Of a DNA stretch of 64,000 bases, positions 1-8,557 are shown in pieces (the stretch's first letter is position 1; each line of letters begins with the position of its first letter). A model generated the notes under the pieces. The model was not told where the DNA came from, made no database searches, and worked only from the letters and a program-made list of their open reading frames with translations. This DNA is from Streptomyces fungicidicus (lineage in GTDB: Bacteria; Actinomycetota; Actinomycetes; Streptomycetales; Streptomycetaceae). The stretch lies in assembly GCF_003665435.1 (NCBI RefSeq), contig NZ_CP023408.1, positions 310,001-374,000 on the forward strand, read 5' to 3'. The translations under genes and the position numbers were made by a program.

Positions 1-1151
1 ACGCCCTGGTCGCCCAGGTTGGTGACCGTGAGGGTGGCGTCGGACACCTCGGAACCGCGCAGCCTGCCGGTGCGGGCGCGGGTGACCAGATCCTTGAGCG
101 CGCCCATCAGCGCGGGCAGGTCCAGCGTGTCGGCCCCGTGCAGCACGGGGGCGATGAGCCCGCCGCCGCGCAGGGACACCGCCACGCCGAGATGGACGCC
201 CTCGCCCGCGGTGAAACGGTCGTCGGTCCAGAAGCCGTTGAGCGCGGGCACCTCGCGCGCCGCGAGGGCGGCCGCCTTGAGCAGCAGGGCCGCCGGAAGC
301 AGTCGTTCCGCCATCGGGCCGCGCCGGTTGTGGTCGTGGAGCCAGTCCATGGAGACCGCCATGTCGACGGTGGTGGACAGGTAGTAGTGCGGTATGTCCC
401 GGTTGGCGCGGGTCATGAGCCGGGCGATCGCTTGGCGCATCCCCGGAGCCTGCTCCCCGGGAGGGCGGGAGGGGCGCACGGACGCCGCGGCCGGGGGAGG
501 CGGCGGGGGCGGGGCGGCACCTCCGGGGGCCGCCCCGCCCACGTCCTCGGCGCGGATGACGGAATCCCTTCCGGTGCCGGTCACCGAGGCCAGGTCGACG
601 CCCAGTTCGGCGGCTCGCCGGCGGGCCAGGGGGGTGGCCCGCACCCGTGGGGACCGGGCCGTGTCCGTCGCCGCCCGTTCGATGTCGGCCCGGGTGACAC
701 GCCCGGCCGGCCCGGTGCCGTGCAGGGCCGTGAGATCGACGCCGCGCCGTTCCGCGAGGCGCCGGATCAGCGGGCCCGTCCCGCCGACCTCGCCGTCCCC
801 GCCGGCGGGTTCCGGTCCAGGGGCCGGCTCGGGCTCGGCTGGTTCCTGGGGTGCGGGAGGCGTGACCGGGTGTTTCTGCCGTTTCCCACGGCCCTCCGGT
901 TCCCGGCGCGCTCCCTCCGCCGGTTCGATCAGCGCGAGCGGAGTGCCCACCGGCACCGTCGCGCCCGGTTCGACGAGCAGCCGTCCCATCGCCCCGCTCT
1001 CGAAGCACTCCACCTCGATCGTGGACTTCGCCGTCTCGACGACCGCGACCGGATCGCCCTTGCGGAGCGGGTCGCCGGGTGCCACGAGCCACTCCACGAG
1101 CGTGCCCTCGTCCATGTCGGCGCCGAGTGACGGCATGGTGAACTCGCCCAT
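1..1151 (-). CDS. Dihydrolipoamide acyltransferase (E2), partial: C-terminus lies beyond base 1
   Basis: E2 component of a 2-oxoacid dehydrogenase complex, which passes acyl groups from E1 to CoA on a swinging lipoyl arm in the cytoplasm. Reading the minus strand from ATG at 1151 gives a lipoyl domain (residues 1-76, lipoyl Lys42 in VVETAKSTIEV), an Ala/Pro linker, then two consecutive E3/E1-binding (PSBD) motifs near residues 121-156 (LIRRLAERRGVDL) and 167-199 (LARRRAAELGVDL), a Pro-rich linker and the start of the catalytic domain (RQAIARLMTRANRDIPHYYL). The frame is still open at the window edge, so the catalytic HxxxDG region is not seen. It starts 2 bases after the E1beta stop, so it is translated with it. 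Substrate (pyruvate, acetoin or branched-chain) cannot be fixed from E2 alone. The E3 gene is not in the window. Confidence 0.9.
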   Translation of the reverse strand, partial: MGEFTMPSLGADMDEGTLVEWLVAPGDPLRKGDPVAVVETAKSTIEVECFESGAMGRLLVEPGATVPVGTPLALIEPAEGARREPEGRGKRQKHPVTPPAPQEPAEPEPAPGPEPAGGDGEVGGTGPLIRRLAERRGVDLTALHGTGPAGRVTRADIERAATDTARSPRVRATPLARRRAAELGVDLASVTGTGRDSVIRAEDVGGAAPGGAAPPPPPPPAAASVRPSRPPGEQAPGMRQAIARLMTRANRDIPHYYLSTTVDMAVSMDWLHDHNRRGPMAERLLPAALLLKAAALAAREVPALNGFWTDDRFTAGEGVHLGVAVSLRGGGLIAPVLHGADTLDLPALMGALKDLVTRARTGRLRGSEVSDATLTVTNLGDQG

Positions 1152-1153
1152 GG

Positions 1154-2146
1154 TCAGCCCACCGCCCGGTGTGCCGCCGCGACGATCCCGGCGGTCTGCG
1201 GCAGGGCGGCCTCCTCCAGGCGCCTGGCGTACGGAATGGGCACCTCGGCACCGCACACCCGCTCCACGGGGGCGTCCAGCTCGTAGAACGACTCCTCGGC
1301 GAGGCGGGCGGACAGCTCGGCGGCGACGCTCCCGGTGCGCCACGCCTCGTCGACGACCACCGCACGGTGGGTCCGGGCCACGGAGGCGGCGACGGTCCCG
1401 GCGTCGAGGGGCCGCAGCGTGCGCAGGTCGACCACCTCCGCGTCGACACCGTCGGCGGCCAGCTCGTCCGCGGCCGCGAACATCTTGGGCAGCGAACCGC
1501 CGTACGTGATGAGGGAGACGGCGTCGCCGGGCCTGCGGACCGCCGCGTGGTCCAGATCCACGGAGGCGGCCTGCGGGGCGAGCGGGCCGGAGGCGTTGTA
1601 GAGGCTGCCGTGCTCGAAGATCACCACGGGGTCGGGGTCGGCGAGCGCCGGGGCGAGCATGTGGCGCGCGTCCTCGAGCGTCGCCGGGGCGAGGACGCGG
1701 ATGCCGGGAATGTGCGCGTAGAAGCTCTCCAGACTGTGCGAGTGCTGCGCCGCGAGCTGCCGTCCCGCGCCCGTCGTCATCCGGATGACCAGCGGGACGG
1801 GCAGCTGGCCGCCCGACATGTGCAGCAGGGTGGCGGCGTTGTTCAGGATCTGGTCCAGGGCGAGCAGACTGAAGTTGACGGTCATGATCTCCACGATCGG
1901 CCGCATGCCGGCCAGCGCGGCCCCGATGCCGGCGCCCACGAAGGCGGACTCCGAGAGCGGGGTGTCCCGGACCCGGTCCGGGCCGAACTCCTCCAGCAGA
2001 CCGAGGCTGACCCCGAAGCAGCCGCCGTACCTGCCCACGTCCTCGCCCATGAGGAACACCCGGTCGTCGGAGCGCATCGCCTCCCGGAGGGCCTCGCGCA
2101 ACGCCTCCCGGTACGTCGTAGTCTCCTGCGTTCCGGCTGTGCTCAC
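1154..2146 (-). CDS. 2-oxoacid dehydrogenase E1 component, beta subunit
   Basis: Beta subunit (330 aa) of the thiamine-diphosphate-dependent E1 heterotetramer, which decarboxylates the 2-oxoacid and acylates the lipoyl arm of E2. It shows the transketolase-like pyrimidine-binding fold (TYREALREALREAMRSDD, FLMGEDVGRYGG, DTPLSESAFVGAGIGAA) and a C-terminal transketolase domain (DAVSLITYGG, DAEVVDLRTLRPLD). The GTG start at 2146 is chosen because it overlaps the E1alpha stop as GTGA, the usual coupling in this operon; the reading frame is open further upstream but that stretch has no family similarity. The proximity of acetate-CoA ligase suggests pyruvate or acetoin/C2 metabolism, but branched-chain substrates are not excluded. 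Confidence 0.93.
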   Translation of the reverse strand: MSTAGTQETTTYREALREALREAMRSDDRVFLMGEDVGRYGGCFGVSLGLLEEFGPDRVRDTPLSESAFVGAGIGAALAGMRPIVEIMTVNFSLLALDQILNNAATLLHMSGGQLPVPLVIRMTTGAGRQLAAQHSHSLESFYAHIPGIRVLAPATLEDARHMLAPALADPDPVVIFEHGSLYNASGPLAPQAASVDLDHAAVRRPGDAVSLITYGGSLPKMFAAADELAADGVDAEVVDLRTLRPLDAGTVAASVARTHRAVVVDEAWRTGSVAAELSARLAEESFYELDAPVERVCGAEVPIPYARRLEEAALPQTAGIVAAAHRAVG

Positions 2147-3087
2147 TGCCGGTTCACCTCCCCGGCCCGCGCGCTGGTGACATGACGGAGCAGGTCCTCG
2201 ACCGGCTCCTCGGGCGCCCGCTCGGCCGCGTCCACGGCATGGTCGATCTCGTCGGCGATCCGCCGTTCGATCCGGGCGAGCTCCTCGTCGACCGGCTCCC
2301 CGTCGTCGCGCATCCGCTCCGTCAGCCGGCCGATGGGGTCCCGGGACTTCCAGCGCTCGATCTCCGCCTTGTCGCGGTAGCGGTCCGGGTCGTACATGGA
2401 GTGGGCGCGGAACCGGTAGGTGCGCAGCTCCAGGAAATGCGGTCCGGTGCCCGCCCGGATACCCTCGACGGCCCGCCGGGCGGCCTGTGCGACGGCTTCG
2501 ACGTCCATGCCGTCCACGGCCCAGGCGGGCATGCCGTAGGAGGCGGCGCGCATCGCCAGGTCCGTCTGCGCGTGCTCCCGGGCGAGCGCGGTGCCCATGG
2601 CGTACAGGTTGTTCTCGCAGACCAGCAGCAGGGGCAGATCCCACAGGGCGGCGAGGTTCGCCGTCTCATGGAACTCGCCCTCGGCGAAGGCCCCGTCGCC
2701 GAAGAAGCAGCAGGTGACGCGGGGCAGGCCGCGCAGGCGGTCGGCGAGGGCGAGGCCCGCGGCCGGCGGCAGCCCGCCGGCGACGATCGCGCTGCCGCCG
2801 TAGAAGCGCCGGCTCACGTCGAACAGGTGCATGGATCCGCCCCGGCCGCCGCTGCACCCGGTCGTCCTGCCGTACATCTCCGCCATGATGGCCTCGGGCG
2901 GGAGGCCGCGGGCCAGCGCATGACCGTGTTCGCGGTAGGTGGAGACGACGGCGTCCTCGGGGGACAGCGCCGCGTTGACGCCGACCGCGACGGCCTCCTC
3001 GCCGATGTAGAGGTGGACGAAGCCGCGGATCTTCGAGGCGCTGTACAGCTCGACGCACCGTTCCTCGAAACGCCGGATGCGGAGCAT
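2143..3087 (-). CDS. 2-oxoacid dehydrogenase E1 component, alpha subunit (5' end disrupted or misread)
   Basis: ThDP-binding alpha subunit of E1. The ThDP motif GDGAFAEGEFHETANLA...CENN and the loop YRFRAHSMYDPDRYR are intact, and the body aligns with acetoin/pyruvate E1alpha from MLRIRRFEERCVELY onward. From ATG 3087 the protein is 314 aa, and that start has no ribosome site. A far better start, ATG at 3244 with GGAGGG upstream and an ATGA overlap with the preceding acs stop, lies in a different frame. The two frames would join if one base were removed between about 3090 and 3240, a stretch rich in repeated CCGG and a run of five G. So this is either a sequencing slip or a real frameshift. 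The 4-bp overlap with E1beta downstream indicates one operon: acs, E1alpha, E1beta, E2. Confidence 0.85.
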   Translation of the reverse strand: MLRIRRFEERCVELYSASKIRGFVHLYIGEEAVAVGVNAALSPEDAVVSTYREHGHALARGLPPEAIMAEMYGRTTGCSGGRGGSMHLFDVSRRFYGGSAIVAGGLPPAAGLALADRLRGLPRVTCCFFGDGAFAEGEFHETANLAALWDLPLLLVCENNLYAMGTALAREHAQTDLAMRAASYGMPAWAVDGMDVEAVAQAARRAVEGIRAGTGPHFLELRTYRFRAHSMYDPDRYRDKAEIERWKSRDPIGRLTERMRDDGEPVDEELARIERRIADEIDHAVDAAERAPEEPVEDLLRHVTSARAGEVNRQ

Positions 3088-3244
3088 CGCCTCCAGCAGG
3101 CCGGTCCGCCGCCCGGGCTCGGCCCGGCCGGCCGGCCGGCGGGGGACCCGCGTGCTCCTTCCGCCTGTCCGTCGTGGTCTTCCTGCCGGGCTTCGGGGAC
3201 GCGGGCTGCTTCCGGGGGCGGGCGGTGGGCCGGGCGGCTGTCAT
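3088..3244 (-). other. Out-of-frame 5' extension of the E1alpha gene
   Basis: From ATG 3244 the sequence encodes MTAARPTARPRKQPASPKPG, a basic Ala/Pro/Lys leader of the kind seen at the N-terminus of streptomycete E1alpha proteins. It has a strong GGAGGG ribosome site and an ATGA overlap with the acs stop codon. It leaves the E1alpha frame before residue 52: the distance from 3244 to 3087 is 157 bases, one more than a multiple of three. Confidence 0.6.
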
Positions 3245-5031
3245 GCGGATCCCTCCAGGGTCGACAGGTCACCGGTGGGCAGGCCCAGTTCACGCGCGCG
3301 CAGCAGCCGGCGCATCACCTTGCCGCTGCGTGTCCTGGGCAGGTTCTGGTCGAACTCCATCTCCCTGGGCGCGACGGCCGGGCCCAGCCGCCGGCGGGCG
3401 AAGCCCAGCAGCTCGCGCCGCAGACCGGCGGAGGGCTCCACACCCGGGCGCAGCGACACGAAGGCCTTGACAACGTTCCCGGCCACGGCGTCCGGCCGTC
3501 CGATCACCCCGGCCTCGGCGACCGCCGGATGCTCCATCAGCGCGCTCTCCACCTCGAACGGGCCGATCAGATGCCCGGCCGACTTGATCACGTCGTCGGC
3601 GCGCCCCACGAACCAGTACCAGCCGTCCGCGCCCCGCCGCACCAGGTCGCCGGTCAGGTACCAGCCGCCGGCGAAGGCGGCGGCGTAGCGCTGCTCGTCG
3701 TGCAGATAGCCGCGGAACATCGACGGCCAGCCTGGACGCAGCGCCAGCTCCCCCTCCTCGCCGGCGCCCTCCACCGGGGTGACCCGGCCGTCCGTGACCC
3801 GGGCCCGGCCGTCCACACCGGTCCGCAGCACGGTCGCCTCGACACCGGGCAGCGGGCGGCCCATCGAGCCGGGACGGATGTCGCAGGCCGCGTAGTTCGC
3901 GATCATGATGCAGCCGGTCTCCGTCTGCCACCAGTTGTCGTGCACGGGCAGGCCCAGCACGTCCCTGCCCCACACCACCGCCTCGGGGTTGAGGGGTTCA
4001 CCGACGGAGGCGATGAAGCGCAGCGCCGAGAGGTCCTGGGAGCGCGGCAGGTCGTACGGGCCCTGCCGTGGTGTCGCACGCATCAGCATGCGCAGCGCCG
4101 TGGGCGCCGTGTACCAGACGCTGACCCGCTGCCGCCCGAGGATTCGGTACCAGCGGCGGGCGTCGTAGTCGCCCTCGTCGACGACCACCGTCGCGCCGTG
4201 CGTCAGCGGGGCGATGACGCCGTACGACATGCCCGTGACCCAGCCGGGGTCGGCGGTGCACCAGTACACGTCCCCCGGACGCAGGTCGAGGGCGTACGCG
4301 GCCGTGGCGTGATGGGCGACCACCGCCTCGTGGACGTGGACCGCGCCCTTGGGGGTGCCGGTGGTGCCGCTGGTGAAGTGCAGCAGGGCCATGTCCCCGG
4401 GAGAGGTGGGGGGAATGGTGAAGGTGTCCACGGCGGCGGACACCAGCTCCTCGAAGGAGGCCGTGCCGGGCAGTTCCCCGGCGCCCGGTCCGACGATCAG
4501 CACGTGTTCCAGGCCGGGCAGCGCGTCCCGGCGGGCGGCCACCTTCTTGCGGTAGAGCGCCGCCGTGGTCACCAGGACCCGTGCGTCGCCGAGCCGCAGC
4601 CGCTGCTCCACGGGATCGGGTCCGAACGCGGAGAAGAACGGGCAGAGCACTCCGCCGCACTTCAGCGTTCCCAGCACCGCCGTGTACAGCTCGGGACACC
4701 GGCCGAGCAGGGTGAACACCCGGTCTCCGCGGCCGACTCCGAGCGTCCGCAGCGCATTGGCGAAGCGGGCGGTACGCCGGGCCAGCTCCGCGTACGTGAC
4801 GTCGGTGACGGCGTCGTCCCTCCCGACGCACCGCAGCGCGGCCTTCCCCGCCCGGTCCGAGGCGGCGTGCCGGTCCACCGCCTCGTGCGCGATGTTCAGC
4901 CCGCCGTCCGGCAGTCCCGCCAGTGCCTCGCGCGCACGGGCCCAGGTGAACGCCGAGCGGGCCTCTTCGTAGTCGGTGAGGCGGGGTTCGACGGCCGGCG
5001 CGGTGTCCTTGTGGATCGTTTCCCAGTCCAT
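3241..5031 (-). CDS. acsA: Acetate--CoA ligase (AMP-forming)
   Basis: Cytoplasmic adenylate-forming enzyme making acetyl-CoA from acetate, ATP and CoA. At 596 aa it matches the shorter AcsA type. Key motifs: the phosphate-binding loop TSGTTGTPKG (near residue 222), NWWQTETGCIM, GWYLTGDLVRR, and the C-terminal catalytic-lysine motif RTRSGKVMRR (near residue 568), the usual acetylation-control site. The ATG at 5031 follows GAGGAG. The open frame continues upstream to 6285, but that part is an antisense shadow of a USP gene. It is the first gene of the acs-E1alpha-E1beta-E2 operon, so the operon links acetate activation with oxoacid oxidation. Two GGGCCK-NN-CGGCCC palindromes lie upstream, shared with the divergent USP gene. 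Confidence 0.93.
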   Translation of the reverse strand: MDWETIHKDTAPAVEPRLTDYEEARSAFTWARAREALAGLPDGGLNIAHEAVDRHAASDRAGKAALRCVGRDDAVTDVTYAELARRTARFANALRTLGVGRGDRVFTLLGRCPELYTAVLGTLKCGGVLCPFFSAFGPDPVEQRLRLGDARVLVTTAALYRKKVAARRDALPGLEHVLIVGPGAGELPGTASFEELVSAAVDTFTIPPTSPGDMALLHFTSGTTGTPKGAVHVHEAVVAHHATAAYALDLRPGDVYWCTADPGWVTGMSYGVIAPLTHGATVVVDEGDYDARRWYRILGRQRVSVWYTAPTALRMLMRATPRQGPYDLPRSQDLSALRFIASVGEPLNPEAVVWGRDVLGLPVHDNWWQTETGCIMIANYAACDIRPGSMGRPLPGVEATVLRTGVDGRARVTDGRVTPVEGAGEEGELALRPGWPSMFRGYLHDEQRYAAAFAGGWYLTGDLVRRGADGWYWFVGRADDVIKSAGHLIGPFEVESALMEHPAVAEAGVIGRPDAVAGNVVKAFVSLRPGVEPSAGLRRELLGFARRRLGPAVAPREMEFDQNLPRTRSGKVMRRLLRARELGLPTGDLSTLEGSA

Positions 5032-5406
5032 GGGCGCTCCTCGCGGCGCTGCCCTTGATCTCCAGGGTCGCGGAGCACGGCACCGGTCGCACCTCGGGCC
5101 GCCGGCCCGTCCCGCGGGACGGGCGGCACCGCTGCCGAGGAGCCGGGGGCCGCCCGCTTCTTGCGGGCCCTCATCGCACGGTGCGCGGTCTCGCTCCGCT
5201 TCTCCGTGCCCCTGTGTGGCCCTCGGCTCCCTTCCATGACACCGCCGTCCGCCCTCCGGCGGTAGGGCCGGACGGCCCCGGCCGGGTGGGCCTTGCGGTA
5301 CGGGGCCTGACGGCCCCGCGCGGGTGCCCCGGTGGCCCCTGCCGCCGGGACCGCCCACCGCGCGACGCTGAGGGCGGGGGAGAAGGCCTTTCTGGAGGTG
5401 TGGGTC
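5032..5406. other. Divergent intergenic region between acs operon and USP gene
   Basis: No convincing gene in this 375-bp stretch; open frames across it are antisense or low-complexity. It must hold the promoters of both the acs operon (leftward) and the USP at 5407 (rightward), and it contains two 14-bp palindromes listed separately. Confidence 0.6.
5266..5316. promoter_or_regulatory. Pair of candidate OsdR/DosR-type palindromes
   Basis: GGGCCGGACGGCCC (5266-5279, perfect 6-bp arms) and GGGCCTGACGGCCC (5303-5316) lie 37 bp apart, 91-141 bp before the USP start. They share the GGG-N8-CCC, 6-2-6 geometry of the mycobacterial DosR box (GGGACT-WW-AGTCCC). Assignment to the regulator at 31725 is inference. 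Confidence 0.55.
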
Positions 5407-6291
5407 ATGGTGCTTTCGCCCGTGGTGGTCGGAGTCGACGGTTCCGCCGAGAGCCTGGCGGCGGCCGAGTGGGCGGCCGGTGAGGCCGTACGCCGCGGAC
5501 GTCCGCTGCGGCTGCTGCACGTGCGCAACTGGCATCCGCGTCAGGGCGAGTCGGCGGCCGCGCTCGCCGCCGAGCGGCGCCTGGCGCGGCGGGCCCTGCG
5601 GGCGGCGGAGGACCGTGCCCGCGCCGCCCGCCCCGGGGTGCGGCTGGACGAGGAGCAGGTCGAGGGCCCGGCGACCGCGGCCCTGTTGAGGGCGGCGGCC
5701 GACGCCGAGCCGCTGGTGCTGGGCTGGCGCGGGCTGGGCCGGGTGACGGGACTGCTCGTGGGCTCGGTCGCGCTCGGGGTGGTGGCGAAGGCCACCGGAC
5801 CCGTGGTCCTGGTACGGGCCGGTGACCCGGCCGCCGAGGCGCCGGAGGACGCCGGCACCGGTCGGCGGGACGTGGTGGTCGGCGTCGACGTCACGGAACC
5901 GTGCGACGAGGTGCTGGAGTTCGCCTTCGAGGCGGCGCGCCGGCGCCACACCCGGCTGAGGGCGCTGCACGCCTGGCGCACGCCCGACCCGTTCACTCTG
6001 GGACCGGGTGAGATCGGCCTGGTGAGCGCCCCCGACCGGGCCGGGGAGTGGCTGCGCTTCCTCACCGCGGTGCTCCAGGTGTGGCGCGACAAGTACCCCG
6101 ACGTGGAGGTCCTCGAGACCGTCGTCGAGGGCAGGCCCGCGGGAGCCCTGGCGAAGGCGGCGTCCGGCGCGGAGCTGCTGGTCGTCGGACACCGGCTCAC
6201 CGACCGCCCGACGCTGCCGCGCACCGGCCCGGTCACCCACGCCGTGATCCAGCGGTCCGGCTGCCCCGTGGCCGTCGTGCCGCACGGCTGA
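5407..6291 (+). CDS. Two-domain universal stress protein (UspA family)
   Basis: Cytoplasmic tandem USP of 294 aa. Domain 1 (residues 1-140) begins VVVGVDGSAESLAAAEWAA and keeps a degenerate nucleotide loop (GLGRVTGLLVGSV). Domain 2 (about 155-294) begins VVVGVDVTEPCDEVLEFAF, but its loop reads HRLTDRPTLPRTGPV, so the G-x2-G-x9-GS ATP motif is lost there. The ATG at 5407 follows GGAGG; the frame is open further upstream without a better start. Tandem USPs cluster in actinobacterial dormancy regulons. The exact biochemical role is unknown; ATP sensing or binding is inferred for domain 1 only. Confidence 0.9.
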   Translation: MVLSPVVVGVDGSAESLAAAEWAAGEAVRRGRPLRLLHVRNWHPRQGESAAALAAERRLARRALRAAEDRARAARPGVRLDEEQVEGPATAALLRAAADAEPLVLGWRGLGRVTGLLVGSVALGVVAKATGPVVLVRAGDPAAEAPEDAGTGRRDVVVGVDVTEPCDEVLEFAFEAARRRHTRLRALHAWRTPDPFTLGPGEIGLVSAPDRAGEWLRFLTAVLQVWRDKYPDVEVLETVVEGRPAGALAKAASGAELLVVGHRLTDRPTLPRTGPVTHAVIQRSGCPVAVVPHG

Positions 6292-6310
6292 CCCCGCGAC
6301 GTCCGCGCCG

Positions 6311-6328
6311 GCGGCTCCGGGGAGCCGC
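6311..6328. terminator. Hairpin between convergent genes
   Basis: GCGGCTCC-GG-GGAGCCGC forms a perfect 8-bp stem right after the USP stop and touching the stop codon of the convergent LapA-domain gene. It could serve both directions. There is no U-tract, as is usual in Streptomyces. Confidence 0.5.
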
Positions 6329-6591
6329 TAGCGGCGGGCGCGCCGGTGGGCGACGAGCAGTCCGAGGGCCATGCCCACGAGGAGCGTGACCGTGAGGACG
6401 CTCCACAGCGGGAGCGTGACGGTCGGCACCCACAGCCTGATGGTGACCGACTTCGTGTTGGCGGCGATGAACCAGATGGCCAGGGCGGCGAGCACCAGGA
6501 AGCCGATGGTGCGGAGCCTGACGTCCCGCCCCTTGACCGTCACGGTCGACGGACCGTACGCGTTCGCGGATTTCCGGGCCATGATGCCCAT
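6328..6591 (-). CDS. Small LapA-domain (DUF1049-like) membrane protein
   Basis: 87-aa inner-membrane protein with two predicted helices: IGFLVLAALAIWFIAANT, and LPLWSVLTVTLLVGMALGLL. The intervening VTIRLWVPTVTLPLW and the basic C-terminus HRRARR are typical of the LapA/DUF1049 family (assembly or scaffold membrane proteins of poorly known role). Start either ATG 6591 or ATG 6582; neither has a clear ribosome site. It follows two USP genes on the same strand by 42 bp, so it is probably the last gene of that operon. Confidence 0.75.
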   Translation of the reverse strand: MGIMARKSANAYGPSTVTVKGRDVRLRTIGFLVLAALAIWFIAANTKSVTIRLWVPTVTLPLWSVLTVTLLVGMALGLLVAHRRARR

Positions 6592-6633
6592 TATCGGGCT
6601 GTTCGCCCCTGTTGGCGACCCATCACCGCCGGC

Positions 6634-7515
6634 TCACTCCCGGCCGTCCCTGACGACCGCGACGGGGCACCGCGCGTGGTGCAGGACGGCCTGGCTCACC
6701 GACCCCAGGAGCAGGCCCGTGAACCCGCCGCCGCCCCGCGCGCCGACCACGAGGAGCCGCGCGTCCGCGCTCGCCTCGACGAGGGTGTGGCGCACCCGCC
6801 CGATGACGGGCCGGCGGCGCACGGTCACCTCCGGGTACCGCTGCTCGCACCCGGCCAGCGCCGCGTCGAGCACCTGCTCCGCGTGGTCGCGCAAGTGGCC
6901 CCTGTCGTACGTCACGAAGGGCGGGTCCGCCGCTCCGTCGTAGGCGTCCGCGCTGCCCGGCCGGCACACGTGCACCGCCGTGAGAGGGGCGCCGTGAAGT
7001 CGCGCCTCGGCGAAGGCGAAGCGGACGGCCGGGGCCGACGCGGGCGCGTCGTCGACGGCGAGCAGCACCGGACCGCCGGCGCGCCCCGCCTCCCGCACGA
7101 CCAGCACCGGGCAGTGGCCGTGGGCCGCCAGCTGCCCGGCGGTCGACCCGAGCAGCAGACCCGCGACGGTTCCGCGGCCGTGGCTGCCGACCACCGTGAG
7201 CGAGGCCGTGCGCGAGGCGAACACCAGGACCGCCGACGGATCGCCCGCCGCGACGTCCCGGGCGAGCTCCACGCCGGGAGCCGCGTCGCGGGCCCGCCGT
7301 TCGGCCTCCGCGAGGGTGCCGTCGACCAGTTCGCGCACCCCCGCCCCGGCCGGACTCCACGGCGGCCCGGAGCGGGGAACGTGCGAGGACGTCCGGCCGA
7401 AGGCGTGCACCAGCCGCAGCCCCACGCCCCGCACCGCGGCCTCGCGGGCCGCGGTCTCCACCGCGTCCAGGCTCGACGGCGACCCGTCGACCCCCACCAC
7501 CATCGGCTGTCCCAT
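6634..7515 (-). CDS. Two-domain universal stress protein
   Basis: 293-aa tandem USP starting MVVGVDGSPSSLDAVETAA after a short MGQP lead. Both halves keep the ATP-binding loop: GSHGRGTVAGLLLGSTAGQL in domain 1 and GARGGGGFTGLLLGSVSQAV in domain 2. Domain 2 opens with VLLAVDDAPASAPAVRFAF, a variant of the usual GVDGS. The gene starts 24 bp after the next USP gene upstream (7540-8421) on the same strand, so the two are probably cotranscribed and may form hetero- or homodimers. Confidence 0.92.
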   Translation of the reverse strand: MGQPMVVGVDGSPSSLDAVETAAREAAVRGVGLRLVHAFGRTSSHVPRSGPPWSPAGAGVRELVDGTLAEAERRARDAAPGVELARDVAAGDPSAVLVFASRTASLTVVGSHGRGTVAGLLLGSTAGQLAAHGHCPVLVVREAGRAGGPVLLAVDDAPASAPAVRFAFAEARLHGAPLTAVHVCRPGSADAYDGAADPPFVTYDRGHLRDHAEQVLDAALAGCEQRYPEVTVRRRPVIGRVRHTLVEASADARLLVVGARGGGGFTGLLLGSVSQAVLHHARCPVAVVRDGRE

Positions 7516-7539
7516 GACGGCGCTCCCTGCCGGAGCCCG

Positions 7540-8421
7540 CTACCGGGCCCGCTCGCGCGGGACCAGCAATACCGGGCAGTGCGCGTGGTGGAGGCTGCCC
7601 TGGCTCACGGAGCCCAGCAGCATGCCGCGGAAGCCGCCCCGCCCGCGTGTGCCCACCACCAGGCCGAGCGCGTGAGCGGAGGCGTCCGTCAGCTCCCGCA
7701 CCGGATGCCCCTTCACCACCTCGTGGTGCAGCTCCACCTCGGGACGGGCGGCGGTACGCCCGGCCACCGTCTCCGCCAGCAGCCGGCGGCACTCCCGCAC
7801 CGCCGCGTCCTCGTCCAGCGCCCCGAGCAGCGGGGCGTGCCAGACGTACAGCGCGCGCAGGGACGCACCCCTCAGGGACGCCTCTTCGAAAGCGAGGTCG
7901 ACGGCGGCGGCCGAGTGCGGGCTGCCGTCGACGCCGACGACGAAGTACGGCGGCTGCCCGGAGGTGTGCTCCGCCTCCCGCACCACGACCACCGGACACG
8001 CCGCGTGGGCGGTCAGCGGCAGCGCGACCGCGGCCGAGCCGAACAGCTCGCGCGCGGCGCCGAGATGCCAGGAGCCGACCACGACCAGCGAGCCCTGGTG
8101 GGAGTGCTCGGCCAGCACCCACGCCGGGTGCCCTTCGGCCAGCACGGCCGAGACGTCCACGTCCGGACGGCGCGACTCGACGAAGGCGACCGCCCGTTCC
8201 AGCACCTCGTTGCCCGCCGTGTGCAGGTCGTCCCGCCACTTCTCCCACGACGGGGGGCTGCCCTCCAGCCGGTATCCGGGCACGGGCCCGCCCTGGGTGT
8301 GCACGAGGGTCAGGGGGAGGCGGCGCCGGTCCGCCTCGTCGGCGGCCCAGGCGAGAGCCGCCAGTCTTCCGGGGTCGGGATCGACACCGACCACGACAGG
8401 ACCGCGTCCGTCGGCGCGCAT
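7540..8421 (-). CDS. Two-domain universal stress protein
   Basis: 293 aa. Domain 1 starts VVVGVDPDPGRLAALAWAA; its loop GSWHLGAARELFGSAAVALP is an imperfect ATP motif. Domain 2 (VVGVDGSPHSAAAVDLAFEE) has a canonical loop, GTRGRGGFRGMLLGSVSQGS. The ATG at 8421 is chosen because AGGAGGT sits 9 bases before it. The frame is open to 8532, but that extension is only Arg/Gly-rich. First gene of a probable USP-USP-LapA operon. Confidence 0.92.
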   Translation of the reverse strand: MRADGRGPVVVGVDPDPGRLAALAWAADEADRRRLPLTLVHTQGGPVPGYRLEGSPPSWEKWRDDLHTAGNEVLERAVAFVESRRPDVDVSAVLAEGHPAWVLAEHSHQGSLVVVGSWHLGAARELFGSAAVALPLTAHAACPVVVVREAEHTSGQPPYFVVGVDGSPHSAAAVDLAFEEASLRGASLRALYVWHAPLLGALDEDAAVRECRRLLAETVAGRTAARPEVELHHEVVKGHPVRELTDASAHALGLVVGTRGRGGFRGMLLGSVSQGSLHHAHCPVLLVPRERAR

Positions 8422-8557
8422 GGTCACCACCTCCTGCGGGGGGCCGTCCCGGTTCCGCCGTCCGGCGGCCGGGCCGCTCCGCGCTCGTCCCCGCGCCGGA
8501 CGGTCCCGCGCGACCCGAGTGGGCCGGGCCACCGGATTTCAAACGCGCCGTCCGACG

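Noticed and set aside
4896..5528. Minus-strand small protein frame in the acs/USP divergent region
   Set aside because: Basic low-complexity product overlapping acs out of frame; no ribosome site or homology recognised.
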